Positions 46,912-59,666 of a stretch of 64,000 nt of DNA are shown piece after piece. The DNA is taken from contig NC_089431.1 of assembly GCF_026210795.1 (NCBI RefSeq), positions 434,001 to 498,000 on the forward strand, in the 5' to 3' direction. Under the pieces are notes generated by a model. It saw nothing but the letters and a program-made list of their open reading frames with translations. It did no database searches and was not told where the DNA came from. The position numbers and the translations under genes are program-made. The stretch's first letter is position 1. Each line of letters opens with the position of its first letter. This DNA is from Rhizophagus irregularis. Its lineage: Eukaryota; Glomeromycota; Glomeromycetes; Glomerales; Glomeraceae.

Positions 46912-47773
46912 ATGACTAATTATGAACTGGGACACAGAGACCCTTATCGATTTTTTGAAAGAGCAAAACCTTAGGAATACTTCGCAAGTGAAAAATAAAT
47001 GGTCAAGTATTTATTGAAATATGATAAGTAAGGATTATTTTATGTAAGCTGGGTTGGAATTTGGACCAGCTATAAAAACTTGCAAAAGAGATTCAGACCC
47101 TCAAAGAAAAGCCGAAGCGCCTATTCTCCTCGTACCTTAGTCTGAGTGAGGTATTAGCGGAATATGATCTCTACTCCGATGGTATAGATTCTTGAACCGC
47201 AAATTCACGAGATTCAAGATGATAATAAGGTCTTTGAGCGTTGCATGGAAGTAATTTTTGGTAGGTTGCGCTCCTACGGAACTTTACAGCCATGTGTAAT
47301 GAATATGTCGTAGCACTTCTTCATGCTTCCATCATCGTAATGGATTAAATAAATAAGTATGTCCTCAGTATGGAATAGTTGGCGAAAAATGCCGAGGCCG
47401 GGTTTATTGTGCAATAGGTCTAGTCGCAAACATGATAACTTACCACTAACACAAAACTATGGAAATATATTGATAGGAGGCTGAAGACCTTATCTGTATC
47501 ACGGAGGATAAACAACACAAGGTTCCCGTAGGCTTCGCTCAGAATATCAAACAGCTTGAAAGCACATGTGAGACGAACAAGAGGAAGCGTGATGATAATT
47601 TTGATTATGTCTATGGTATAGTCACAACAGTTCGGGACTAACACTTCCTTTTATATAGCCCCAGAAAAATATCCAAGGCAAGTGACACTGCGTATTCGAT
47701 CGAATTTACCAAAAAGGCCTTGGACTCGAACTACAATTCATACCAATTATTGCGTAATAGTGTGAAAGAGTAA
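46912..47773 (+). pseudogene. Decayed SAM-like/nuclease-like family member
   Basis: Pieces in changing frames follow one protein in order: MTNYELG, then DTETLIDFLKEQNL (SAM-like start), LEFGPAIKT, SLSEVLAEYDLYSDGIDS, IHEIQDDNKVFERCMEVIF, GRLRSYGTLQP, AEDLICITEDK, GFAQNIKQLESTCETNKRKR, DDNFDYVYGIVTT, HFLLYSPRKISKAS and a tail ending at 47773. ICITEDK...FAQNIKQLES parallels the ExK...QN..QxES pattern of the Crinkler-like gene at 41,634, so the C-terminal half probably had the same nuclease-like fold. At least four frameshifts and several stops make it dead. Families of this build are common in Rhizophagus as far as I recall; no search was possible. Confidence 0.65.
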
Positions 47774-49228
47774 TCATGTACAGTGTGTTATAAAAAAAAC
47801 CGTAAATTTATTCACGTGATAAAAATGCGTGTTATACGCTCAAAATAAATTCCGATTTTAAAGAAAAATTTGACATAAAATTCATAAATTAAAAATAGAT
47901 GCAAATTCACTAGAAATTTCTTTAATTTTATCAAGATAAATGGGAAAAATGTGAATAAAAAAAAAATCTTTATAAAATATTTTATGTAAAAAAAGTAAAA
48001 AAATATAAATTTGTTTTAAAATAGTTATAAAAAAATTTTTAAATAAAAAATTATAATTATAAGCTTAATGATAGAAAAATTACTAAAAAATAAATTCCAT
48101 ATTTATTTATTATCAGTTATTGGATGAACTGTCCCGTCAAACCGATAAGTGGTGAGATCGTCATAAACTATTTAGTGAATTTATTAATTGTGTGGCACAG
48201 TAATATATTTAGCTTAAGTGTATAAAATTGTAAAATATTTTATGAAATGTTACAAATGACGTAACATTATGTAAAACTATTCTTGTGATTTATTTTTATT
48301 TTTATTTATTTTTAGATCATAAAAAATTGATATTAGAAAGTGATTATTGTTAAAAGTAAAATTCGAAAATGGAGAAGGGTAATTTTATAATATTATTACT
48401 ATGATAATTTGGGAACAGAACAAAAACACTTTGAAAATATTTTACTGAATTTTAGAAATTTAGTAAAAAAGACAATGAATTCTGGATCGACAATTTGTTT
48501 AGTATAAGTATTACATTAGAACCAAGCATTATATTAATTATATTATATAGTATATTATGACTCGTGTCACTATTTTGTATTATTAAATAAAAGGATTATC
48601 TTTGTTAACTAATGATAATTACTGGTGGTGATGTAAATATTAAAAGAATAATAAAAATTTGATTTTCTGTAAAAACTATAGTCATCAGACATTACAATGG
48701 CCAATTTTTTAATTCCGTAACACGCTTTCTCCCAAGGCGCTCATAACACTAATGATTATGAATGATTTATAGCGTGTTTAGAGATAATGTGATTTGACCT
48801 ATTGATTTATGGTTAGCTTTTATGCAATTCATATGTAATACTGAAACTCTGAGGAAACGATAAATAGTTCAGCTACTAATAAAATTGTTGCACCGCATAC
48901 ATTGATAACATAATAATGGATTATAAATATTCAAAAATATCACGAGTAAATTAACTTTATTTTGAGAAATTAAAAATACAGGGCTAGAAATTTTATCAGT
49001 TATTACATGTGAAATATACAAATATACAGTACATAGTATTTCCTATATATCCTAAAGAAAGTATAGGTACAGTAGGACCGAGGATAATGAAAATGAAAAA
49101 TATATATATATATATAACTATTATATTGTTAAATATATGTTAATATATGTTACTATTACCTAAAAAAAAATATTATTAGGAAGATACTTACTGAACGTAA
49201 TAACCCTGTTGTTTTTGTTTCTGTTTTC
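47774..49228. other. AT-rich intergenic DNA with one repeat-end motif
   Basis: No gene. GGATGAACTGTCCCGTCAAA then CCGATAA at 48121-48147 recurs in inverse orientation at 60,572-60,596, so it is probably an end of a dispersed repeat. Confidence 0.45.
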
Positions 49229-49480
49229 TTATCGGTCATAAGGAGGTTGCGGTTTAGTATCTTTAACCTGACTAGTAGTTAAATTCGTTGAATGCAAGTG
49301 TAACTTTTTTTTTCTATCCGCATCATCTTTGATTACTTTTTCTCGAAGTTTGTATTTTTCTTCTTCGGATTGTCTTTTAGGTCTTTGATTTTTAGTAACT
49401 TTACTGTTTTTAGTATTCAGAGACGTCATATTATAATTTTTACAATTATTTTCACTTCTCAGAATATTGATTATTTTCAT
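49229..49480 (-). CDS. Small basic hypothetical protein, 83 aa
   Basis: ATG at 49480 follows a TATATATATAA stretch by about 15-25 nt. The product is rich in Lys, Asn, Ser and Asp (KNQRPKRQSEEEKYKLREK), without hydrophobic core, so it would be disordered or a coiled coil. A second Met at codon 18 may be the real start. It has no recognised homologue; coding status is uncertain, but composition is better than that of nearby chance frames. The short gap to 50,030 contains nothing recognised. Confidence 0.35.
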   Translation of the reverse strand: MKIINILRSENNCKNYNMTSLNTKNSKVTKNQRPKRQSEEEKYKLREKVIKDDADRKKKLHLHSTNLTTSQVKDTKPQPPYDR

Positions 49481-50029
49481 CTTCTCGGAATACGGTTATA
49501 TATATATTGCTGGAGCGCATCTTAGCTATGACTCACATCTTGATAATCATTGTTAGACTGTTAATTTACCTATCTTGTGCAATTTATCTCTCATCTTGTG
49601 AACATACTGAATAATATCAATGTGTTCGTATCTTTCATTCGATTATGTTGATCCCGAACTTAAATTTTCTTTGAACATGTGACAAGGTCACGGTCTCGTA
49701 TGTGCCAATCCCTGCACATACGGCCTAAATTTGAATCTGATATTTAAAACAAAATGGAATACCAACCCGTAGGAATACTAATGTGGAAAAAGAAAATTGC
49801 AAAAAGAAAATTGCAATAAACCTTTCGAGAATTTAAAAACATGCACCAAAGTAAAAAAAAAAGAAAAAAATGATAAACTACAAATATCCCAAAATCGTAT
49901 AATTAAAAATAGAAGAAAAAGATATTATCTAAATATATCGAATCTATCAAATTTCTGATTGAATCACAATCCTGATTAAGTTTAGAATAAACCTCAATCA
50001 ATCTTATTATACAATCAATTTCATTGTAC

Positions 50030-50220
50030 AATCAAAATAACTCATCATGACTCACATCTAATCTAATGACTCATTGACTCTTTACGAATCAAGTCGCGTC
50101 TACAAAGACCTTCCATAATAATTTCATCACATGATGCACCTCATCACATGCCATCACGTGACAAACAATCTTATTACGATGTCACCCTATCACATGACTA
50201 TCATGTGATTATAAATATCT
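50030..50220 (+). promoter_or_regulatory. Promoter-like segment upstream of array C
   Basis: CATCACATGATG, CATCACATGCC, CATCACGTGAC and TATCACATGAC occur within 70 bp, and the last is followed by ATCATGTGATTATAAATATC. This is a cluster of E-box-like CACATG/CACGTG sites next to a TATA-like sequence at about 50,209-50,217. It lies 140 bp before the first cassette of array C. Function is inferred from the motif cluster only. Confidence 0.4.
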
Positions 50221-50359
50221 AGTAACACCAACAAATTTTCTACGGTAAATTCAGCGCCTTTTTTTGAAATAAACTAAATATAACTATAAATAAATATACT
50301 TGTATTTTTTAAATATTTTAATTAGAAACGTTATTTAACGTTCCTTATTTTTTTTTTAT

Positions 50360-51760
50360 CAAGAACTGGAACGCTGAAATGTATGGTAAGTTCTGTAACA
50401 GGTGTTACGGAACTTTGTGTTTTTTAATATTTTTAAAAGAAACGCTTATACTTTATAAACATTTTTTAATTTCTTTTTGTAAATTTTGGATCGTCATAAT
50501 GTATGGTAGATTTCACGAAACTTTTTTTTAAAATTTTAATAAGAAACGTAACGTTTCTTATGTTTTTTAGTAGATTTTAAGGGAACGCCGAACACCGATA
50601 TGTTTACAACATTGGGTGTTGTGAATTTTTTTTGTAGATTTTGGGTTCAAAGGCACTGGAACACTGAAATGGTAAATTTCGCAACACCTGTCAATTTTTT
50701 TCTTACTCTTTCTTAAAAGAAATTTTAATTAATGTGTTTCTTTATTCTTTTTACTTTTTTTATTTTTCCCGTGCCTTACCTTCCCTTCCTCCGCACTTTC
50801 CCACTTTCCCACTTTCCCCTTCGCTCTCTTTCCTCTTCAGTTTTTCACCTTCCCTCCTCTCTTTTTCCTGCGCCCTTTTATTTTCTTAGGTTTCGGCTTC
50901 TGAAAGTTATTGAAATGTAAGTTTTGAAGCGTTTCGCTTTTTAAAATTTACTTTTTTTATTAACTTTTATTTTTTGTCATATAGGTCTACCTCCTGGATT
51001 TTCTCTTTCAGCTCTGGATTTTCTTTTATAGGTCGGCTTGGATGGTTACTTCAACCTTCAGCTTGGATTTTTTTTTCTGTAGGTAACTTTGACCTGGATT
51101 TTTTTCGTAAGTTTTGGATAGGCAATTGGAAACAGGTAAGTTTCGTAAAATCTTTTTTTTTAATTTTTTTATTAGGAAATATTAATTAATATTTCCTTTT
51201 TCTTTTCTGTAAGTTTTTGGAATTTCAGTTCAGGTAAACAGTAAGTTTCATATGTTTGTGAAACTTTCGTTTTTCTTTGTATTTTCTTTTTATTGGAAAC
51301 ATTTTGTTAATTTCCATATTTCTTTTATTTTTTTTTAGGCTTTGTGATTTTGGTAAGTTTCGTTACGAAACTTTCCTAAATTTTTTTTTTTTTTGAACAA
51401 TTTGGTAATGTTTCATTATTTTCTTTTTTGTAGGCTTCGGATGAGATGTTTCATGTTTGCGATATCGGATTTTGGGATATCGGATTAATTGGATCGTGTA
51501 AGGTTTCATTAATGAAACTTCTTATTTTTCTTTATTTGAAATATTTTCTAATGTTTCGTTATTTTCTTTTTTGTAGACTTCGGTTTGTAGGTTCAAGTCT
51601 TTATTAGAATTTTGAGAATTAAAAAGGGTAAGTCTCGTAACTTTCACTATGAAACTTTAAATTTTTTATTATTAGAAATGTTTTACTAATATTTCTTTTC
51701 TTATAGGTTTAAGGCTTTAAGTTCGGGTTGTAGCTGATTTAGAAAAGTAATAATAGTTTT
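50360..51760 (+). repeat. Array C: tandem exon-cassette repeat (micro-exon-like units with splice signals)
   Basis: Plus-strand units have TTTTNTAG acceptor, short block, GTAAG donor. Readable blocks are 50638-50671, 50890-50916, 51339-51352, 51434-51497 and 51577-51627 (34, 27, 14, 64 and 51 nt). Directly after many donors stands a small palindrome, for example AGTTTCGTTACGAAACT (51356), GTTTCATTAATGAAAC (51503) and GTTCTGTAACAGGTGTTACG (50389). CTAATGTTT or TTAATATTT lies 20-30 nt before each acceptor, as a branch point would. Some blocks are copies of each other (ACTGGAACGCTGAAATG at 50366 and ACTGGAACACTGAAATG at 50655). A pyrimidine-rich tract (50755-50885) is shared with array A. No recognisable protein results. 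Confidence 0.6.
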
Positions 51761-53002
51761 AGTAGTTATGTATTATCATGTATTATTAGTATTATTTACA
51801 TGTATTATATGCATTATGTAATTGCAATATTAATGTAATAATCGCGTTCATTGATTAAAAAGCACCATTGCTATGCACGTTTTTAATATCGATATATGCA
51901 TTCTTATACATTGTATACACGTTTTTAACCTGCTATTGTTTTACTGTACGTTGATTTACATATTGTAATATGGGTTTTTAAACGTTTTTAAGTGGCATTG
52001 AGATACAAAGGGTTCATTTCCCTACATTTTTTGGTGTTGAGAAACACATGGCGGTTTTCAACACTTTATACGTCCATCAAAAACTTTCTGATGACTATTT
52101 AACTAACCTAATGTTATGTGGTGATTTTTTCATTATTTACCGAACCAAATTTAAAATTTCATAAATCTAAATGATCATTAAGACAATTTAGAGAATATAA
52201 CAAAGCAACATTTAAAACAACACTGGAATCTTCAATTCTAGTTAATATCATTTCAGAAATACGCCTTATTATGGAAACTAAGCAAAATAATAGTATTGCT
52301 AAATAATTATTAAGGTAATAGTTCGTGTTCTTTGTCATATAAAATAACAAAAATATACATTAGAAAATTTAAACCATTATTAAACATTTTTTTAATTTCT
52401 TTTTTATTAATTTTAATGTTTTCAAATGAATTCATGATATATTTTAGTTTTATTGTGTTTAGCGTGTAATCAAAAATACGTTCACCTGATATGCTTCGCT
52501 CCGAAAGGAATGAAATTAAAAATAATAAATATAATAATCTTTGTATAAGAAAATTATGAAGTTTATAAATCAAATCATATTATCCATCATTAAACTAATT
52601 ATAAAAAAAGAATAATAATATTTATATACTGTATTATACTTTACATATCAAATGAGCGAAGGATAAGTAATATAAAATAGCACCAATTTATTATTTTTTG
52701 ATGACTCAATTTCCGATTAACCAATAACATGTGATATATTGTCCTAATTATAATATAGGATAAAATATAAAAGTATTAGTCGAAATTGACCTTCTATATT
52801 TGAATGCAGTATTATAACTTAATCAATCAAATAATAATAATTATACAGCAAGTATACTAGTTAAAAATTTTATTATTATATAATCTTATGCTTGAGTTTC
52901 CTTTCTTGCAATCTTGTTAACAAATGTTCAAGTAAAATATATAGTTAAATTAAAAAAGCAACGCCAAATAAAATTAACTTTTGTTAACCTGTTGGTTATA
53001 AT
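51761..53002. other. AT-rich intergenic DNA
   Basis: The minus-strand frames 52159-52350 and 52310-52573 are low-complexity and not supported. Nothing else was recognised before the 3' end of the kinase gene. Confidence 0.5.
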
Positions 53003-54868
53003 TCAATCAATATAACCTTGATAAATTTCATCGAGTTCTAAAAAAAAAAATAAACAAATCAGGTATAAGGACTACGAATACACTTAAATATATAAATATA
53101 TTGTACAAATAATATCTACCCAATTCACTCAATTGGACATCCAAGCATTCAGAGACTATAAATTAAATAAATTAAATAGCAGTATTAATTATTAATATGA
53201 ATATTATAGCCATTCTAACGGGAATACTTACTTGGATTTGCCGAGGTTGATTGAATATTGTGGTAAACGTCTATTAAAAAATTAAGCAAACAATAATTAA
53301 TATTGTAAAATAATTTATTAATAAAAAAGTTAAATAGCAGTTCAATTACCTTGAGGATTTGATGAATTTACTTGATCTGGAAGATTGTTGAAATCTAAAA
53401 GTCTGCTTGTATAAATTGCTTGAGGATGTGTTTGTATATTTTTGGATTTATCTTTATTTGATCTGTTCTTGAACTTGCTTTTACTAATTTTATCACATTC
53501 TTTTATTTGAGAATACAATTCAGTATTCTTGTCTTTTACTTCATCTTTCCATTTATTTAAAACCTGATATAATTCCTTAGTAGATGGTCTATTTTTTACT
53601 TCAGCGTTCCAACATTTCATAATCAAATCTGCAAATAATTTTGGTATATCCTTGGAAATTTTTGGTCTAAGTCCTTCACATATTTTAACAGCTAAAAATT
53701 CATTATGAGGAATATCATTAAAAGGAATTTCTTCAGAAAGGAATTCATTCATCAATATTCCAAATGAGTAAATATCTGCTGCTTTTGTATATTGATATCC
53801 ACGTATAACTTCTGGTGCCATGTATGGTAATACTCCATAAATTCCCTCTTCTTTAGTTGATTGCTTATTATTCGCTGATTGACACATTCCTAAATCACTT
53901 ATAAATGGAGTATTATAAAAAAATAATATATTGCCTGAATGAAAATCTTTGTGAACTTTTCCAGCATTATGAATATCAAGAAGTCCTCTTGAAATAAAAA
54001 ATAGCTTATAAATTTTTGTTCTATAATCTATATATTCTTCAGAATTATTTAAAAAATTTCTTAAATTATCATTTTTACAATAAAATAAAACCATCATATA
54101 CTCTTTAGTATTTGGATTTTGAGTTATTCCATAACATCTAACAACGTTAAACATATAAATCTGAAGATGAGATTTAATCTAAATGTCAAAGAGGAGAAAT
54201 TTTTGTTAAACAAATAAATCAAAGTAATAATTTTTAAATTTAAGGTGAAATGAATTTAAATTACCTCATTTAAAAAATCTGAACTGATATCAGAAGAATC
54301 ATTTAAACTTTTTAATGCATATTTACTGTATTGTTGATGTCTATACCATTTTTGATTTTCAATATCCCAATATTTAATATATCCTTCAGGTCGCTCGGCT
54401 GAATAAATTTTTCCATAACCACCTTCTGCAATATAAGTAATATTTTGAAATTTTTCAAAAGGTATCCATTCAAGACATTTTGTATGATATACGGCATTAA
54501 TTTGTGATTGTTGTATAAATTCATCAATATCTTTATTTCCACTAGTCCAATTTTTAAAGTTATCCTTAAACCTTTTAGCATTACAAGGTTGACACCATCT
54601 ATTTCCTGTACCTGGCTCATTACATTCTCCACATACTCCATATACTTGCTTTCTTTTTTCTAAATCTTCCATATAAACTACTCTTTCGTCTACATCTTCT
54701 GAATCAATAGTAGAAACTGTAACATGGGCCTTTAATAATTAAAAAAATTATTATTTAAACTGTAAAACATTTAATATTATTATAATTATTTATTATAATG
54801 TGGATTTTTATTACCTGATATTTATAATAGTCAATATTCTTCCATAAATTCTTTGGCTTATCCTCCAT
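53003..54868 (-). CDS. TKL-like protein kinase with N-terminal Cys module, 485 aa, six exons
   Basis: Exons, minus strand: 54868-54815, 54729-54265, 54178-53350, 53270-53232, 53155-53120 and 53037-53003. All introns are 73-86 nt with GT/AG signals and kept phase. Residues about 50-68 hold CGECNEPGTGNRWCQPC, a CxxC...CxxC module that precedes the kinase in many Rhizophagus kinases. The kinase domain begins with GGYGKIY (about residue 120) and a beta-3 Lys in YALKSL. The catalytic loop is HKDFHSGN (249-256), the metal motif is DLG in place of DFG (268-270), and the activation segment ends in APE (294-296). HKD and DLG keep the catalytic Asp residues, so activity is likely. No membrane segment was seen; it would act in the cytoplasm. 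The tail is Lys-rich and then acidic (VQLSELELDEIYQ). Confidence 0.88.
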
Positions 54869-57857
54869 TATACAGATTATAATTTTTCTTAGGTTATAAT
54901 CTAGAGTAAATAAAGTAAACAGAGAAGAGATCTAGTTAACCGAAATAATATTCACTAATTAGAATTAAATTTCAGAATTATTAAAACGTAAAAAAAAAAT
55001 TATTAATAATGAAGGGCGCAAATTGTACTACGTTGTAAAAGCTGATCATTTATCTCCGTTTTCGAGTTAATGCTTCGGATAAAACTAAGTTTCGCCAAGA
55101 TGATCTACAAATGCATTCCCAAATTAGTGTTTTTTGAGATTTCGATTATTGGCCGAATTTTGAAAAATAATTTCACCCGAATACTAGTGCAATATAAAAG
55201 TTTGTACTAGTAAAAACTGATAGAATTTTTTTTTTATATTTTTATTTTGTATTAACTTTATATAATTTTTAGATATTATTTTTGATTTTGAAATTTCTAA
55301 TTGATATTCTTATTTATTTTTTATTTATTATTGTTATTTTTTTTTTATAAATTCGTGAAATCATGCGATATATTTCTTTTTAATGAAATCGTAATTTAAT
55401 TTAGTACAAAAAAATAAATATTTTTATAATAAATGGTAAAAAAGTTGTTTGTTATTTTTTTGTTCCTTTTACAGATTTTCTTTATCCATAATATTTGCAT
55501 ATAATATCTTAAATACTTGGAAGAAATTTATGAAACTCCTAGAATCTCTTTATAAAATGATCACTAGATTTGGCGTATCGCTTATGCAAATTGTTACTAA
55601 TTACTGAAAATAACTTGACTTTTTACATCCCATATTCCCATTAGCTGTTTGTGTATTAATTTTTGGTAATAAATTCAAAAACATGTTTGATGCAGTGAAA
55701 GATTTAACATAATATGATATAACCTAAATTATTAGTGTGATATCAGTTTAATTTGAGTTTAATTTGTATAACAGATAGCCATCAAATTATGGATTACCTA
55801 GCTTTACTTAAATAGCTTATAATTGCGTATTTAATACTAATACTGTATTTAATTTCATAAAATAAAATTATCAATATAATTATTTAATAAGAAAAAGCAG
55901 ATAGTTTATCAAAGATAATGATTTACGATTCTTAAATTGATCTCATTCCTATTATAAATTAAAAACTGCGCGTAGTCGTACAAACAATCTTTACATAAGT
56001 ATTCATATCAGATGAATAATTTACTTTCGTTATCGAATTAAAAAATGTATATTGTATTGTAGTATTGTTATATTATCCTCTTATATTTAATTAATGTTAA
56101 TATATACTAATAATCAATATAAAAATACAATATATATAATGTATAAATATGGACAAAAAAGTTTCATCAGTAAGTTGTTTTACGAATATTACATAATTTC
56201 ATAATGATGCAAGAAGAAAGGTATCTCACTATTTACTCAAAACTCACATGTGAAAAAATTTATGAGACATTTTATATTGCTAATATTTACATCTGAATTG
56301 ATCAATTATAAATCGGAAATTGAAATCAATAAATGTGAAGAGAGAAAAGTCAATCGAATTAAAAAATAAGTTAAAAGATTTAAAATATTGAACATTTACA
56401 GTAAATTATTTAGTACAAGTCACATGGGAAACTGCAGTATTGCTAAATAACTTGCAATATTTCACCAATACCTTTTTTGACTATTTTGAACAACTGAAGC
56501 TAAAAATTTTAATGATGATATTGTTACCGATTACTGACGGTAATTAAGGGACGTATGGTAGATAACTTGTATAAACACACGGATACCAACAGGATTCTTA
56601 CTCAATACTACCTATTTTGGTATTTCCGGTATTGTTCATTAAGAATCGTCAAGGTAAACAACTATAAAATACGATTAGTAATAATACGCGATGGATATAA
56701 GACAAATCTTATGTGAATATACAAAAACAACGTGTGAAATTAACCAAAGTATAACGATTTTATTAATAGATGTAGAATTTCGGTTTTACAACAAAGCGAA
56801 TAAAGGTGATAGGGAAAAATTCTCAAGAACTACTACCAAGGTCACTCCCTATCATGGAGTTGGTAGAGGCATATTTATATCTTATTGCCATCTCTTTTTC
56901 TAACGATTAAGGGCGGAATCTAATCTATTGTTAATGTTTCATCACAATAACTTTTATTGTAAGCCACTTTTAATAGAACACGAATAATAGTTTTTGGACA
57001 ATTAATACTATTGAATTAATTTCTACACAATAACTACTAATAAAATTGTATACATATTTACAATACAAATAAAGAAAGTAAATAAATATAATTAATAATA
57101 AATTAAATAAATTGAATAAATATAAAAACGATATACTGTATAAGTAAATTTATCATATAAAATCAATATCTTTAATATAGTTAACTGATATACACAAATC
57201 AGCAACTATGTATCAGCGTAAATCGACTCGTAACACCGGAAATCGACATGTACACAAACGTACTGAATTCTCATCGGATCATCATATAATATCGGAAATC
57301 ACGTGTGCAAGAAATTGCGTAACAATATATTTAACAACAATTATTTAAAATATTTTTTATTATATAAAAGTAATTTATCTTCAAAAAGAGAATGCCAGTT
57401 TGGATTACAGATTATAGAAATACAAACGATAAAAGTATTAATCAAAATATTTATGAGCGATTTTCTTTACAAACTAAAAACATATGAAGATATTGAAATA
57501 TGATCAAATAATAAAAGGTTACAAGAACGCAGATATAGCACGTAAGCATTATAATTGTTTTTTATATTATTATCATTACGATTATTATCAGGAAAAAAAA
57601 ATAGAAATAATTTAGTATACAATAAATTTAAGTTAAAAATGAAGGAAGGATATCAATATATTTAACGTAAAAATAATTTTCTATAATAATCATAATTATA
57701 TGATTAATTCTTTATTTTTATTATTTTTTTATTTTATTTTATTTATTTATTTATATATTTTTTATTTTTTATTATTATCATTCTTGTAATTCAGAATTCT
57801 ATTAATACTATTTCTTAATTGATGCAATGATATAAATTTATTGCTGCATTAATATAA
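54869..57857. other. 3-kb AT-rich region without a supported gene
   Basis: Both strands were read; the frames 56691-56903 and 57303-57503 are short, without domains or splice context. No terminal repeats were recognised. Confidence 0.5.
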
Positions 57858-57939
57858 GTAATTTTATGGGGGTTTAGGAATATCAGGGTTTTTTTCCCGA
57901 AGGGAAAAAACCCATGGTATTCCACCCACATGAAATTAC
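57858..57939. repeat. 82-bp near-perfect hairpin
   Basis: The sequence folds on itself: GTAATTTTATGGGGG, GGAATATCAGGG and TTTTTTTCCC on the left pair with GGGAAAAAACCC, TGGTATTCC and CCACATGAAATTAC on the right, around a GAA loop. It may be a very short MITE or a stem-forming terminator-like element. Confidence 0.7.
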
Positions 57940-58221
57940 TAAGTTATACCCAGGAGCGTGTGACTTATGATCACTGTATTATCACGTGTATGATTATAAA
58001 CTTTTTTACTTTTTTTATACTTTTTATACTTTTACTATCACACGTACAAATTATTTTATTTTCATCCCTTAAATATTTTTCTACGTTCTTTAAACAAAAT
58101 AATTTTCTTTTACATACAATTAAAGACTGAAAGGATAAAGATGGTAATTAAAAAGCATATTTCTATTTTCTTTTTTTTTTGAAATAAATAGATAAACTAA
58201 TAAAAAAATTGATATTTCAAG

Positions 58222-59666
58222 GAAACCTTATCAACTAGCTCAAATAATTCTACTAAAACGAACAAGTTAACAACATATGAACGATTTGTTATTCCTACAA
58301 ATAAAGATTTACAAGCTATTCAAGCTTATTCTCACATTGCTAATACAGATGATAGTACTAAAACTTGGATGAATCTTTTTAATTCCTATAGAGAAGCAGC
58401 CAATTTTACTAATCCTCTTGAACTATTGGATGATACTACATTACAAGAACAGCTTTGTCAATTTTTTTGTGGTGTTAGAAAATCAGGAAAAAAAGAATAT
58501 GCACTTCTTCATTACATGTAGGCTTTGCTGCAATTGCTAGAGGATTGTCAGATATTTTTTATCCAAATAGAATTATTAATATTCATGGTAAACACAAATG
58601 GAAACGATTACATGAAATTTTTGATGGTCGAATTAAACAAATTCAAGACAATCAAGATACATCCCGTAAGAAAACTGATGCACTTGAAATATGTGAGATT
58701 AAAACTATCCTTGATTCACCAAATATACAAACTGATACACCAAAGGGTCTTACATACCATGTTTGATTTTGGTTAACACTTCTTTGCAATCTGCGTAATG
58801 GTGATCCAAAAAGACTAAAAAATTCCTGAATTGTTCTCAATGAAGATCACAGTATTAAAGTAAATATACCTCGTGAGAAAAATAATGTAGGAGGTGCCAA
58901 AAATCCTTACAATTCTGGTCAGCATAATTATATTCCTCCAGATCTACCAAATAATTATTCACCAGTGGCAGATATTCTATTATATCAATCTAAAAGACCA
59001 AAAAACTGCAAAACTTCAGAGTTTTTTTTAAGAATAAATACACCACGAGAAATATATCATGGTAATTGGTTTTCTGATTTAAAACTTGGCAAAAATTCTC
59101 ATGATAATATGCTTAAAAATATTGTGGCAGATTGTAAAACTGATGCAAATGGACGTAATCTTGTCAATCATTCAATGCGTTCAACTGGAATTTCTTTATG
59201 GATGTTACTTGGTATATCTCATGCAGAACAGATGGATATTACAGGACATAGAACACTTGCTGGGATTTCTGCATATTCAACTTCAACTGCTCAACAAAGA
59301 AAAAAAAATGTTTCACTTCTTATTCCCCAAAAAAGAAATGCGGATGATCTTAATGAAGAATGTTTAACTAAAAATTTTTCTAACAAAAAACAAAATCCTT
59401 TAAGAGAAAATACATCAGGAAATCAAGGTACCATAATTTTCCATATTTATTTTTTTACTTTTAATCTGAAAAATTACATATTCTTTTTAGGTTTTATTCC
59501 TGCTTCTCAATTATTACGATATGATCAACTTGAAATACAATCTTTAGAACAAGACCATAAAATAACTCAAGATTCATCAAAATTACCAGTAATTAATATT
59601 GAAAATATTAATATTCAAAATTGTAATAATGTAAAAGTAGAAGTTATTGTTAAACCATTTGAATAG
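58222..59666 (+). pseudogene. Decayed tyrosine recombinase (Crypton-like) gene
   Basis: Open pieces run in order: YERFVIPTNKDLQAIQAYSH to CGVRKSGKKEYA (58,270-58,503), then after a frameshift SLHVGFAAIARGLSDIFYPN to TPKGLTYHV (58,510-58,763). A TGA follows where WFW is expected, then LTLLCNLRNGDPKRLKNS, a second TGA at about 58,828, and an open stretch to 59,666. The last part has NHSMRSTGISLWMLLGIS, TGHRT and AYSTSTAQ. LRNGDPKR, HSMR, GH and Y fit the R...HxxR...H...Y pattern of tyrosine recombinases, as found in Cryptons and in DUF3504-type host proteins. The segment 59,428-59,490 has intron signals (GTACCA...TTTTTAG) but is also open and a multiple of three. It is inactive because of one frameshift and two stops, unless these are errors. 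Confidence 0.7.

Noticed and set aside
58525-58840. Overlapping frames in other phases and on the minus strand
   Set aside because: Shadows of the tyrosine-recombinase pseudogene.
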